Shown piece after piece: positions 34,664 to 43,491 of a stretch of DNA of 64,000 nucleotides (the first letter of the stretch is position 1; each line of letters begins with the position of its first letter). The DNA lies in contig NZ_CP042831.1 in NCBI RefSeq assembly GCF_008000935.1, positions 2,914,001-2,978,000 of the forward strand, in the 5' to 3' direction. The notes below the pieces were generated by a model. It worked only from the letters and a program-made list of their open reading frames with translations, had not been told where the DNA came from and made no database searches. This DNA comes from Flavobacterium alkalisoli. Its GTDB lineage: Bacteria > Bacteroidota > Bacteroidia > Flavobacteriales > Flavobacteriaceae. The translations under genes and the position numbers were made by a program.

Positions 34664-34671
34664 CAAATTTA
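34664..34671 (-). promoter_or_regulatory. -7 promoter box TAAATTTG
   Basis: Full match to TAnnTTTG, 23 nt before ATG 34641. Confidence 0.55.
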
Positions 34672-34713
34672 ATTAAAAGAATGTAATTTCATAAAATTTG
34701 AAGAAAAAAATGA

Positions 34714-34782
34714 TTTCACTTTTAGCAGTGAAAAGAGGATTTGAATATTTTTCGATAAAATATTTTTAATGAAATATTCAAA
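34714..34782. repeat. Two adjacent inverted repeats between minus-strand genes
   Basis: TTTCACT (34714-34720)/AGTGAAA (34727-34733), 7-bp stem; and TTTGAATATTT (34740-34750)/AAATATTCAAA (34772-34782), 11-bp perfect stem with 21-nt loop. They lie between the stop of the gene at 34838 and the E1 promoter. Either may terminate the upstream gene, though the T-run is on the wrong side for a classical terminator. Confidence 0.5.
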
Positions 34783-34837
34783 AAAATGAATAAAATGTAT
34801 TTTTAAAGAAGTTTTTATTTTCGTTATAAAACCTATA

Positions 34838-37660
34838 TCAAAACCATTTTCTTGTGAATAATTTTAAAAGTGTTCCCGGACTTAAAGTAACTACAAACCT
34901 TATATTTTGGCTATAATTGCTGTCATTCAGCTCAAAACCGTTTGAAGAATACACCGGGAAATACAATTCAAAATAATCAGTTAGGAGATTTAAACGGATT
35001 CCCGTATCGTAAACAAATTCGGCATTTTCATATTTATTTTTCAAAAATCCCATATCGCCGTATACTTCAACCCAGTTCCATACATTTATACTTGCATTAA
35101 CGGTTGTCATCCACTGGTTGGCGTATCTTGTATCCAGTTTTGACTTAAACCCACCTTCGGCCATTATAAACTGTTGGCTATATATACCTGTAGTTTCAGA
35201 TCTTCCGTAAAAATTATAGTCAAATAAATAATCAGTAGGGCGGTCAAGGCCAAAGCTATAATAGTCTGAACTTGTATCCCTATACATAAACATACCTCCG
35301 TAAAAGCGAAGATTTAACTGTGTATTGTCATAAAACAATCTTCTTATCTGTACTTCTCCTGCCAATTTACCAAAGTTACTGGCTATCTGTAAATCGGTAG
35401 AATAGTCTATATGCCTGATGATTTCTGATTCTGCAGAAGTGTATCGGGCATTAAATACAGAATAATCTTCGTTTTGCTTATCAAAATTATATGCCGACTG
35501 CTCCCTGTTTACGGAAACATATCTGAAAAGAAGGAATTGTTTTTTGTTCTTTCGTAAATCTGTATCCCTAAAACGGAACTGTACACTTGGCGTAAACTTC
35601 ACATAAGCGGCATCCGGCTCGTAATGATATGTTGAACCGCTTAGGCCATATCTGATATTATACAGGCTGCCGCCATCTCTTATATATTGATTAAACAGCA
35701 TTGAGGCTGAACCAATCATAGTACCAGTTTTACTGGAGTAGGTAGGAGTTATATCAAAAATAATGGGTTTATCAAGTAATGATTTATTATGAAAACGAAG
35801 CCCTACCGAAACACCATCATAAAGGTTAAAGGTAAAGTTAGGGACATAAAAAATCTGGTTATACCCCGGGTTTTCAAGATCCTGAAAGAAAGTAAACTTA
35901 ACAGGCTTGTTGTTTATTACTACTTTGTTTAGTTTCTTCCAGTTATTGCGCCTGTTGTATTCGGGTATTTCGTTTTCATAATTTATAGAAAGCTTGTCTG
36001 CATCCTGTCGGGCTATAGTAAAAGTGCTGTCGATTTTAATATTTTCAAGCCATTGTTTAAAAACAATCTGTCCATCCTTAAGTCCGTATAAGGAAACCGG
36101 GGCATCAGCGTGTGTTTTGTTCTTTATTGTTACCTCTACAGAATCCTTATCTCTTTTAACCTTACCAAATTTAAAGTCAATAATAGTTCTGTCGTCTACT
36201 AATTCACTGTAAAACCAAGCTGTTTCCTTATCAGTTTTAGAGTCTATTATGTTTCTGAAATCAGTTCTGTTTGTCTGTTGGCTTTTGTTTAGCTCAAAAT
36301 ACTCTTTTATTGAATTGCTTACTGTACCTTCACCTAAATAACTTTCTAAGTAGTTAAGTGCTATTCCGGCTTTATATTTTCCGGCTAACTGTTCATTGAA
36401 CTTTATAAAAGTATTTTTCGGATCGCCAATAGGCTGATCAAGGTTCTTTCTTGCCATTAAAAGATAAAGATAGCTGTACTGATCATTGTAAGGGACCCTA
36501 AAAAGGTTATATCCTTTTAATATTCCCCATTTTATTCCCGCCATGGTTTTATCCGGGTGATACTGCTCAACATACTTATACATTAAATAGGTTTGCAAAG
36601 CATCATAAATCCAGTTGTCTTCACGAGGATTTATATTCAACGTGTTTTTTAGGTAGTTATTTAGGTAGGTCTTTAGAAATTTAACCTCATAAATAAAAGA
36701 GTCCGGGAACGGAGTAATAAATGCAGGAAGCTGGTTTAATCCGTAAACCGGGTTTCTTTCATAATCAACTTCGCTAACTACTATTTTTCCGTTAGGATAA
36801 CTACCCAGATTTTCGTTGGTAAATTTGATAATATTATCAATAAGGTGGGCTTTTTGATAATCGGTAACCCTGCTATCAATCAGGTTTGTTTCTACAATTA
36901 CAGAGGAGCTGTTATAAACATTAAAATTATTTTGCTGTTGGATTATCATGCTGAAACCGGCACGATTTTCACCTATAAAGAAATATTTTTCACCATCATC
37001 AGTAGGCGTAACATTTCCCTGATATAAATCGGTACTTATCGTAAGCTTATTATGAGTGGTAAGAGTGAGCTGATAGTCGCAAAAAGTATTTGCTATATCA
37101 TCAAGGTTTTCGTTACTGTATTTTACAAACTTTCCGTTTTCAATACGGGCAGGGGTAAGGTACCAGTCCTTAAGCATTAGGTTACCGTTATTGTCATATC
37201 CGTAGCGGGTAAATTTGTCATTTGGAAGCTTAACGTCATATACAATATTTATTGTAAACTTTTCATTTGGGTAAATGGGTTTAATTAATTGTATATCAAG
37301 TAAATCAGGATTTTCTTCAGGCCTTTTTCTTTTTAGCTGAACGCCATACTGGTTTGTTATGGAGTATATTGTTGTCTTTCCTCGGTTTTCATCTTTTTCC
37401 CTGTGAAATGATCTTACAAATTCATCTGAAAAGCGCTTGCCAAGGGGAGTGGTTTTGTCTGAATAAGCATTATTCCAGTCGTTAAGGATAAATTCTCTTA
37501 AGGTATCCTGAGACTCGTTATAAAAAGTAATTTCCTGATTTACTTTAAGGACCTTATTTTCATAGTCCAGTTCAACATTCATTTTATTGAGATGCTGTGC
37601 ATGGGAAACTGATGAAAAAATCAGAAATAAAAGAAGTAAGATCCCGAATTTACTTTTCAA
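34838..37660 (-). CDS. Degenerate M1-type peptidase fused to an outer-membrane beta barrel
   Basis: 940 residues starting with TTG at 37660. Residues 1-22 are a signal peptide (SKFGILLLLFLIFSSVSHAQ). Residues 26-490 follow the M1 plan: beta saddle, then NPVYGLNQLPAFITPF in the GAMEN region, but the zinc motif is replaced by FLKTYLNNYL and the third ligand by Asp353 (WIYDALQTYLMY), so no zinc peptidase activity is expected. From about residue 590 a series of aromatic-ended strands (GVSVGLRFHNK, FRFRDTDLRK, YFELYFPVY) ending in Phe marks a beta barrel. It probably sits in the outer membrane with the M1-like part in the periplasm. Function unknown. Confidence 0.78.
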   Translation of the reverse strand: MKSKFGILLLLFLIFSSVSHAQHLNKMNVELDYENKVLKVNQEITFYNESQDTLREFILNDWNNAYSDKTTPLGKRFSDEFVRSFHREKDENRGKTTIYSITNQYGVQLKRKRPEENPDLLDIQLIKPIYPNEKFTINIVYDVKLPNDKFTRYGYDNNGNLMLKDWYLTPARIENGKFVKYSNENLDDIANTFCDYQLTLTTHNKLTISTDLYQGNVTPTDDGEKYFFIGENRAGFSMIIQQQNNFNVYNSSSVIVETNLIDSRVTDYQKAHLIDNIIKFTNENLGSYPNGKIVVSEVDYERNPVYGLNQLPAFITPFPDSFIYEVKFLKTYLNNYLKNTLNINPREDNWIYDALQTYLMYKYVEQYHPDKTMAGIKWGILKGYNLFRVPYNDQYSYLYLLMARKNLDQPIGDPKNTFIKFNEQLAGKYKAGIALNYLESYLGEGTVSNSIKEYFELNKSQQTNRTDFRNIIDSKTDKETAWFYSELVDDRTIIDFKFGKVKRDKDSVEVTIKNKTHADAPVSLYGLKDGQIVFKQWLENIKIDSTFTIARQDADKLSINYENEIPEYNRRNNWKKLNKVVINNKPVKFTFFQDLENPGYNQIFYVPNFTFNLYDGVSVGLRFHNKSLLDKPIIFDITPTYSSKTGTMIGSASMLFNQYIRDGGSLYNIRYGLSGSTYHYEPDAAYVKFTPSVQFRFRDTDLRKNKKQFLLFRYVSVNREQSAYNFDKQNEDYSVFNARYTSAESEIIRHIDYSTDLQIASNFGKLAGEVQIRRLFYDNTQLNLRFYGGMFMYRDTSSDYYSFGLDRPTDYLFDYNFYGRSETTGIYSQQFIMAEGGFKSKLDTRYANQWMTTVNASINVWNWVEVYGDMGFLKNKYENAEFVYDTGIRLNLLTDYFELYFPVYSSNGFELNDSNYSQNIRFVVTLSPGTLLKLFTRKWF

Positions 37661-37809
37661 AGGTATGGCTTAAATTAATTACTAATCAATATCACTAAAA
37701 TAGGATTTACATGCGTACTACAAACTATGCATGCATTAATATTTACTTAAAAAGATGAGAATTATTGCAACTGGTTGCCTGTAAAAAAGTTAAAACTCAT
37801 CAATTAAGA

Positions 37810-38535
37810 TTAGAAGTTAGGGCTAAGGTTATATTTTTTATAGAAAGTATCTATAACCTCAAGAACTTCATCTTCAGTATCTACGAGTTTTATAAGTTTC
37901 AGGTCTTCAGGACTTGCGTTAAAATATTTTTCTATCAAAACAGTTTTAATCCAGTCCATTAATCCGCCCCAAAACTCAGTACCTACAAGTATAATAGGGA
38001 ATTTGGCAATCTTTTTTGTCTGTATAAGTGTAATGGCCTCAAACATTTCGTCCAGAGTTCCAAAGCCCCCGGGCATAACCACAAATCCCTGAGAGTACTT
38101 AACAAACATTACTTTTCTAACAAAAAAGTAATCAAAGTTAAGGTTCTTATCCTGGTCTATATAAGGGTTAAAATGCTGTTCGAAAGGAAGTTCTATATTA
38201 AGACCCACAGAAGGACTCATCCCTTTAGCGGCGCCTTTATTTCCTGCCTCCATAATACCGGGGCCACCACCTGTTATAACACCATAACCTGCTTTAGAAA
38301 TTTTTTCGGCAATCCTTTCAGCTAACTGATAGTATTTGTCACTTGATTTTGTCCTGGCAGAACCGAAAATTGAAACACAGGGACCTATACGAGCCATCGA
38401 TTCAAATCCGTTTACAAATTCTGACATTACCTTGAAGATTACCCAGGAGTCGTTACTTCTTATTTCACTCCATGGTTTTTGTTTTAAGCCTTCTAGAATT
38501 TTGTCGTCTTCATTTTCGTAATGTTCTTTTGACAT
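37810..38535 (-). CDS. LOG family protein (TIGR00730 Rossmann-fold)
   Basis: 241 residues. GGGPGIMEAGNKGA and PGGFGTLDEMFEAITLIQ carry the family signatures (PGGxGTxxE), the active-site residues of cytokinin-activating LOG phosphoribohydrolases. These release an adenine base from nucleoside 5'-monophosphates; in bacteria they may salvage nucleotides. Cytosolic. It starts 29 nt after the uvrA stop and has no separate promoter, so cotranscription with uvrA is likely. Confidence 0.9.
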   Translation of the reverse strand: MSKEHYENEDDKILEGLKQKPWSEIRSNDSWVIFKVMSEFVNGFESMARIGPCVSIFGSARTKSSDKYYQLAERIAEKISKAGYGVITGGGPGIMEAGNKGAAKGMSPSVGLNIELPFEQHFNPYIDQDKNLNFDYFFVRKVMFVKYSQGFVVMPGGFGTLDEMFEAITLIQTKKIAKFPIILVGTEFWGGLMDWIKTVLIEKYFNASPEDLKLIKLVDTEDEVLEVIDTFYKKYNLSPNF

Positions 38536-38564
38536 AGCAACAATTTATATTTTTAGGTATAGAA

Positions 38565-41393
38565 CTAAGATAGCTCTTTTTTAAGGAATTTTGCAGTATA
38601 GCTTTTCTTATTCTTTATTATTTCTTCCGGTGTACCTTTAGCAACGAGCTGGCCTCCGCCTTTACCGCCCTCATAACCAATATCTATGATATAGTCGGCA
38701 AGTTTAATAACGTCCATATTATGTTCTATAATAAGAACAGTATTACCCTTGTTTACCAATCTTGTAATAACTTCCATCAATACTCTTATATCCTCAAAAT
38801 GAAGGCCTGTGGTAGGCTCATCCAGTATGTAGAAGGTATTACCTGTGTCTTTTTTAGAAAGTTCTGTAGCCAGTTTAATACGCTGTGCTTCACCGCCTGA
38901 TAGGGTAGTGCTTTGCTGTCCTAAGGTAATATATCCTAGACCTACATCCTGTATGGTTTTAATTTTACGGTATATTTTAGGGATATTCTCAAAAAACGGA
39001 ACAGCTTCATCCACTGTCATCTCAAGTATATCTGATATTGATTTGCCTTTATAGCGTATTTCAAGCGTTTCACGGTTAAAGCGTTTACCCTGGCAGGTTT
39101 CACACTCTACATAAACATCTGGAAGGAAGTTCATTTCAATAACCCTAAGTCCCGATCCCTCACAGGTTTCACAACGACCGCCGCTAACATTAAAGCTGAA
39201 TCTGCCCGGCTTGTAACCTCTAATCATTGCTTCCGGTGTTTGTGTAAACAGCCTGCGGATTTCAGAAAACACATCGGTATAGGTAGCAGGGTTAGATCTT
39301 GGTGTACGCCCGATAGGAGACTGGTCTATATCAATTACCTTATCAATATTTTCAAGCCCTTCAATCTTTTTATAAGGCTGTGGTTTTTTTACCGCATTAA
39401 AGAAATGGGTATTAAGAATAGGGTATAGGGTTTCGTTAATAAGGGTAGATTTACCACTGCCCGAAACACCTGTAACACAAATAAGCTTACCTAACGGAAA
39501 CTCTACTGTAACATTTTTAAGGTTATTACCGCTTGCTCCGGTTAGTTTAATGGTTTTTCCGTTTCCTTCACGACGCTTCTTAGGAACCTCAATCTGTTTT
39601 TCACCGTTTAGGTAAGCCGCAGTTAACGTATGTTCCTTGTAAAGTTCTGCAGGAGTACCTTTACTAACAATCTGTCCGCCAAAACGGCCGGCAGCAGGGC
39701 CAATATCGATAACATAATCAGCTCGCTCTATCATGTCTTTATCGTGCTCTACCACGATAACAGAGTTACCTATATCCCTTAGCTGTTCCAGTGAATGGAT
39801 AAGTTTTTCATTATCACGCTGATGCAGACCTATACTCGGTTCATCCAGGATATACAACACCCCTACAAGCTGAGAGCCTATTTGTGTTGCAAGCCTTATA
39901 CGTTGTGCCTCACCACCAGAAAGCGATTTAGAGCTTCGGTTAAGAGCAAGATAATTAAGGCCCACATCCAGAAGAAAACTTAATCTGGCCTTGATTTCCT
40001 TAACGATTTCCGAAGCAATTACCTTTTGCTTTTCCGAAAGTCTTTCATCGAGATTTTCAAACCATTCTGCAAGGTCTGATACATCCATTAATGAAAGTTC
40101 CGCTATATTCTTATTGTCTATTTTAAAGTATAGTGATTCTTTTTTAAGTCGTGTACCATTACAAACAGGGCACTCCACTTCGTCCATGAAATCTTTCGCC
40201 CAACGTTTAATAGAAGAAGATCCGCTCTCGTCATACTGGTTTTTGATAAAGCTGGAAATACCTTCAAAATCAATTTTGTATTCACGGTTAACACCCAGTG
40301 TTTTAGAATTGATAGTGAATTTTTCCTTACCGCCGTTCATTATCATATCCATTGCCTCAGCAGGAATGGTTTCTATCGTATCAGTAAGCTTAAACCCGAA
40401 TTTTTCACCTATTACCTCAAGCTGTTTGAATATCCATGAATTTTTATATTCTCCAAGAGGGGCAAAACCTCCCTGTTTTATGGATAGTTTAGGGTTAGGT
40501 ATTATTTTGTTAAGGTTGATTTCGTTTACGGTTCCTAAACCATTACAATTATCACAAGCTCCTTTAGGGGAGTTGAAAGAAAAGTTATTCGGTTCTGGAT
40601 TAGGGTAGGAGATACCCGAGGTAGGACACATTAAGTTACGACTGTAATAACGTGCCTCATTGGTATCATGCTCTATAACCATCATCACGTCGTCACCATG
40701 ATACATCGCTGTTTTAATACTTTCGCTAAGGCGCTTATCTAAATCGGCACTGGTATCAACCTGCATACGGTCTATAACCGTTTCTATATCGTGGGTTTTG
40801 TAGCGGTCCAGTTTCATACCGCTTTCTATGTCTTTTATTTCGCCGTCAACACGAACTTTAAGAAAGCCCTGTTTAGAAATTTGCTCAAATAATTCACGAT
40901 AATGCCCTTTACGTGCACGAACAATAGGAGCAAGGATTGTAATGCGTTTACCGTTAAACTTTTCAACAATAAGTTCCTTGATCTGGTCGTCGCTGTAGCT
41001 AACCATTTTTTCTCCGGTAACATAGCTGTATGCTTCACCGGCGCGGGCATATAATAGCCTCAAAAAGTCGTAAATCTCGGTAATGGTCCCTACTGTAGAG
41101 CGCGGACTCTTACTTGTGGTTTTCTGTTCTATGGCAATAACCGGAGATAACCCGTCAATTTTATCTACATCTGGGCGTTCCAGTCCGCCTAGAAACTGAC
41201 GTGCATAAGCAGAGAAGGTCTCGATGTACCTGCGCTGCCCTTCGGCATAAATGGTATCAAAAGCAAGTGATGATTTTCCCGAGCCTGAAAGCCCTGTTAT
41301 AACAACAAGTTTTTCGCGGGGAATGGAAACATCTATATTTTTAAGGTTATGGGCGCGTGCACCCAGTACTTCAATAGTATCTTCGTTTAGCAT
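38565..41393 (-). CDS. uvrA: Excinuclease ABC subunit A
   Basis: 942 residues from ATG 41393. Two ABC ATPase halves: Walker [10 protein letters not shown] (34-42) and [12 protein letters not shown] signatures [16 protein letters not shown] and [16 protein letters not shown]. Zinc fingers: CPTSG..CDNCNG, CPVCNG and CETCEG..CETCQG. This is a complete UvrA, the DNA-damage recognition ATPase of nucleotide excision repair. A TTG start at 41408 is open in frame but rejected. Promoter box at 41413-41420. Confidence 0.97.
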   Translation of the reverse strand: MLNEDTIEVLGARAHNLKNIDVSIPREKLVVITGLSGSGKSSLAFDTIYAEGQRRYIETFSAYARQFLGGLERPDVDKIDGLSPVIAIEQKTTSKSPRSTVGTITEIYDFLRLLYARAGEAYSYVTGEKMVSYSDDQIKELIVEKFNGKRITILAPIVRARKGHYRELFEQISKQGFLKVRVDGEIKDIESGMKLDRYKTHDIETVIDRMQVDTSADLDKRLSESIKTAMYHGDDVMMVIEHDTNEARYYSRNLMCPTSGISYPNPEPNNFSFNSPKGACDNCNGLGTVNEINLNKIIPNPKLSIKQGGFAPLGEYKNSWIFKQLEVIGEKFGFKLTDTIETIPAEAMDMIMNGGKEKFTINSKTLGVNREYKIDFEGISSFIKNQYDESGSSSIKRWAKDFMDEVECPVCNGTRLKKESLYFKIDNKNIAELSLMDVSDLAEWFENLDERLSEKQKVIASEIVKEIKARLSFLLDVGLNYLALNRSSKSLSGGEAQRIRLATQIGSQLVGVLYILDEPSIGLHQRDNEKLIHSLEQLRDIGNSVIVVEHDKDMIERADYVIDIGPAAGRFGGQIVSKGTPAELYKEHTLTAAYLNGEKQIEVPKKRREGNGKTIKLTGASGNNLKNVTVEFPLGKLICVTGVSGSGKSTLINETLYPILNTHFFNAVKKPQPYKKIEGLENIDKVIDIDQSPIGRTPRSNPATYTDVFSEIRRLFTQTPEAMIRGYKPGRFSFNVSGGRCETCEGSGLRVIEMNFLPDVYVECETCQGKRFNRETLEIRYKGKSISDILEMTVDEAVPFFENIPKIYRKIKTIQDVGLGYITLGQQSTTLSGGEAQRIKLATELSKKDTGNTFYILDEPTTGLHFEDIRVLMEVITRLVNKGNTVLIIEHNMDVIKLADYIIDIGYEGGKGGGQLVAKGTPEEIIKNKKSYTAKFLKKELS

Positions 41394-41412
41394 AGCAAAT
41401 TTGTGCAAAACG

Positions 41413-41420
41413 CAAAGATA
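41413..41420 (-). promoter_or_regulatory. -7 promoter box TATCTTTG
   Basis: Full match to TAnnTTTG, 19 nt before ATG 41393 of uvrA. Confidence 0.6.
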
Positions 41421-41522
41421 CTGATTTTAAAGGTATTTTTTAAATGAGGCAAGAGTAAGAAATTGTTAAAATCAATTGAGAAAACTCTAAAGAATAAATT
41501 ATTTTAGTAGAAAAAAATTATA

Positions 41523-42290
41523 ATGAAAATAGTATTATCTTCTTTCTGTTACAAATGCTTTGATGAGACTGACCAAACAAAAGAATCTTATAATAATTTG
41601 AAAGATAAATTCGTGGATCGAAATATTGAGATCAATAATGATAATATTTATACACTATACTGTGAAAAAGGGCATACAACAACCGTGCAATTTCAAAATG
41701 AAAAATTTGAATTTTTATTTGATTATGGAGTTATGGCGTTGATAGATGGTTATAGCAAAGAAAGTGTGTCCACTATAGCAAGTTCATTTGAACGATTTAT
41801 TGAGTTTTATATAAAGGCATTATCAATAAATAGAAATGTAGATATTAAAACGTTTACCTCTTCTTGGAAATTAATAAGTAAGCAGTCTGAAAGACAGCTT
41901 GGAGCTTTTTATGTATTGCAGATGTATGAATTTGGAGAGACAAAATTTATTATAGCTAATAAATGGATTGAATTTAGGAATAAAGTAATTCATCAGGGTT
42001 ATATTCCTTCAAGAGAAGAAGCAATTGAATACGGAGATTACATTTTACAGTTAACAATGAGTATTTTGCTATATACAAGGGATTACTACAATAGAAATAT
42101 TTTTAAAGATATGATATTCTATAGAGAAATTAATAAGTCTTCTGATAGACATAGTATTGCTTCAATCCCAACAATAATTAATCTCCAATCATTAGCGAGT
42201 ATAGATTATCATTGTAAAAAATTACATGATGTTATTGAGTCAATTAAACATAATAAATTTTATACTCATTTCTATTCAAGAAGAGGTTAG
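41523..42290 (+). CDS. HEPN-like protein with zinc-ribbon-like N-terminus
   Basis: 255 residues, no signal peptide. An N-terminal CxxC (Cys9, Cys12) plus Cys47 and His51 could bind zinc. The middle is all helical and contains EFRNKVIHQGYIPSREEAIE: Arg152-Asn153...His157 is the Rx4H motif of HEPN domains, with the typical polar residue after Arg, followed by a predicted long helix (YGDYILQLTMSILLYTRDYY). HEPN domains are often RNases of toxin-antitoxin, abortive infection or RNA-sensing systems. The gene is far more AT-rich than its neighbours (hand-counted lines about 22-30% GC, against 40% in a line of the ABC-F gene), so recent transfer is likely. No antitoxin-like partner is beside it. Domain call is by motif only. 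Confidence 0.6.
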   Translation: MKIVLSSFCYKCFDETDQTKESYNNLKDKFVDRNIEINNDNIYTLYCEKGHTTTVQFQNEKFEFLFDYGVMALIDGYSKESVSTIASSFERFIEFYIKALSINRNVDIKTFTSSWKLISKQSERQLGAFYVLQMYEFGETKFIIANKWIEFRNKVIHQGYIPSREEAIEYGDYILQLTMSILLYTRDYYNRNIFKDMIFYREINKSSDRHSIASIPTIINLQSLASIDYHCKKLHDVIESIKHNKFYTHFYSRRG

Positions 42291-42320
42291 GAGTTATTTG
42301 TATAGCCTGATTAAAATTAC

Positions 42321-42878
42321 TTAATAAGGCAAAATCCTTTTACCTTTTACTTCTTCAAGTAACTCTGCCATTGCAAGGTAGAAAGCACTACTTCCGCATA
42401 GTACACCCACTACGCCTGCTATTTTATGTATAGTTCCGTTTCCTGTCCATAGCGAAATGGATAAAAGGAAAAACAGTATGGTTAATGAAAAAAATACAAA
42501 CTGCTGAACTTTACTTTTTCCAAAGGTCCCAACCCATAAAAATGCAGTAAAAATTCCCCATAAAGCCAAGTACAAACCTAAGAAATCAGGTGGGGTAGCT
42601 TGTGCAACTTCCATATTTAGGCCAGGTAATAACCATACTGCTACTAATGATAACCAAAAGAATCCGTAAGATGTAAAGGCTGTTCCTGCAAAGGTATTTC
42701 CTTTTTTAAAGGATAATATTCCTGCAATTATCTGTGCCAGTCCGCCATAGCAAATTCCCATAGACAGTATAACAGCGCTTAAAGGAAAAAAGCCGATATT
42801 ATGTATATTAAGAAGGATTGTTGTCATTGCAAAGCCCATAAGGCCTAACGGAGCCGGATTACCTAGTTTAGATTCCAT
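42321..42878 (-). CDS. Acetate uptake transporter, GPR1/FUN34/YaaH (SatP) family
   Basis: 185 residues with six membrane helices. The family signature NPAPLGL is at residues 7-13, followed by FAMTTILLNIHN. Such channels import acetate or succinate across the cytoplasmic membrane. Promoter TATTTTTG at 42907-42914. Convergent with the HEPN-like gene (30 nt between the stops). Confidence 0.93.
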   Translation of the reverse strand: MESKLGNPAPLGLMGFAMTTILLNIHNIGFFPLSAVILSMGICYGGLAQIIAGILSFKKGNTFAGTAFTSYGFFWLSLVAVWLLPGLNMEVAQATPPDFLGLYLALWGIFTAFLWVGTFGKSKVQQFVFFSLTILFFLLSISLWTGNGTIHKIAGVVGVLCGSSAFYLAMAELLEEVKGKRILPY

Positions 42879-42906
42879 AATTACATTTTTAATTTATTGG
42901 TTCTAT

Positions 42907-42914
42907 CAAAAATA
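42907..42914 (-). promoter_or_regulatory. -7 promoter box TATTTTTG
   Basis: Full match to TAnnTTTG, 28 nt before ATG 42878. Confidence 0.5.
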
Positions 42915-43006
42915 CATTTTTATTAATTTAAGTGTTAATTTTTTTAATATACTATTTTATCAAAAGCTAATCTTTTTATTTCGTAGTTTAAATAATCTCT
43001 TCTGCT

Positions 43007-43014
43007 TAATTTTG
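43007..43014 (+). promoter_or_regulatory. -7 promoter box TAATTTTG
   Basis: Full match to TAnnTTTG only 3 nt before ATG 43018, so the transcript would begin at or within the start codon. Confidence 0.45.
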
Positions 43015-43017
43015 AAT

Positions 43018-43491
43018 ATGATTCCTTCAATAAAATTAATACCATATAAAAAACTGGTTGGTTTAAGCTTAAACATGTCATTCGCTGATAATAAAACAGC
43101 TGAGCTATGGCGTAGCTTTATGCCGAGACGAAAAGAAATCGCTAACGCTATTAGCAACGATTTGTATTCGCTACAGGTTTACAGTGAGAATTTCTTTTCT
43201 CAATTTAATCCTACTACTGAATTCACTAAATGGGCTTTGGTGGAAGTTACTGATTTTAATGAAGTACCTGAAGGTATGCAAATGTTTACATTACCGGAAG
43301 GACAATATGCCGTATTCAATTACAGAGGGAGTTCTGCGAAAGGAGCAGAGGTGATGGGCTATATTTTACAGGAATGGCTACCGCAGTCGGGTTATCAATT
43401 AGATAATCGTCCGCATTTTGAGGTTTTAGGAGAAAAGTATAAGAATAACAGTGATGAATCTGAAGAAGAAATCTGGATACCAATACGGTAA
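43018..43491 (+). CDS. GyrI-like effector-binding domain protein
   Basis: 157 residues from ATG 43018. GyrI-like/SOUL-type domain: KKLVGLSLNMSFADNKTAEL, then SFMPRRKEI, FTKWALVEVTDFNEVPEGMQ, GQYAVFNYRGSS, and FEVLGEKYKNNSDESEEEIW ending WIPIR. These bind small hydrophobic ligands or antagonise gyrase inhibitors. Cytosolic, single domain. The stop is adjacent to the convergent lipoprotein gene's stop. A TTG at 43012 lies inside the promoter box and was rejected. Confidence 0.85.
   Translation: MIPSIKLIPYKKLVGLSLNMSFADNKTAELWRSFMPRRKEIANAISNDLYSLQVYSENFFSQFNPTTEFTKWALVEVTDFNEVPEGMQMFTLPEGQYAVFNYRGSSAKGAEVMGYILQEWLPQSGYQLDNRPHFEVLGEKYKNNSDESEEEIWIPIR

Noticed and set aside
39991..40608. A 205-codon frame on the plus strand inside uvrA
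   Set aside because: It lies wholly within the strongly supported uvrA gene on the other strand, and its protein shows no domain; it is a shadow of uvrA codon bias.
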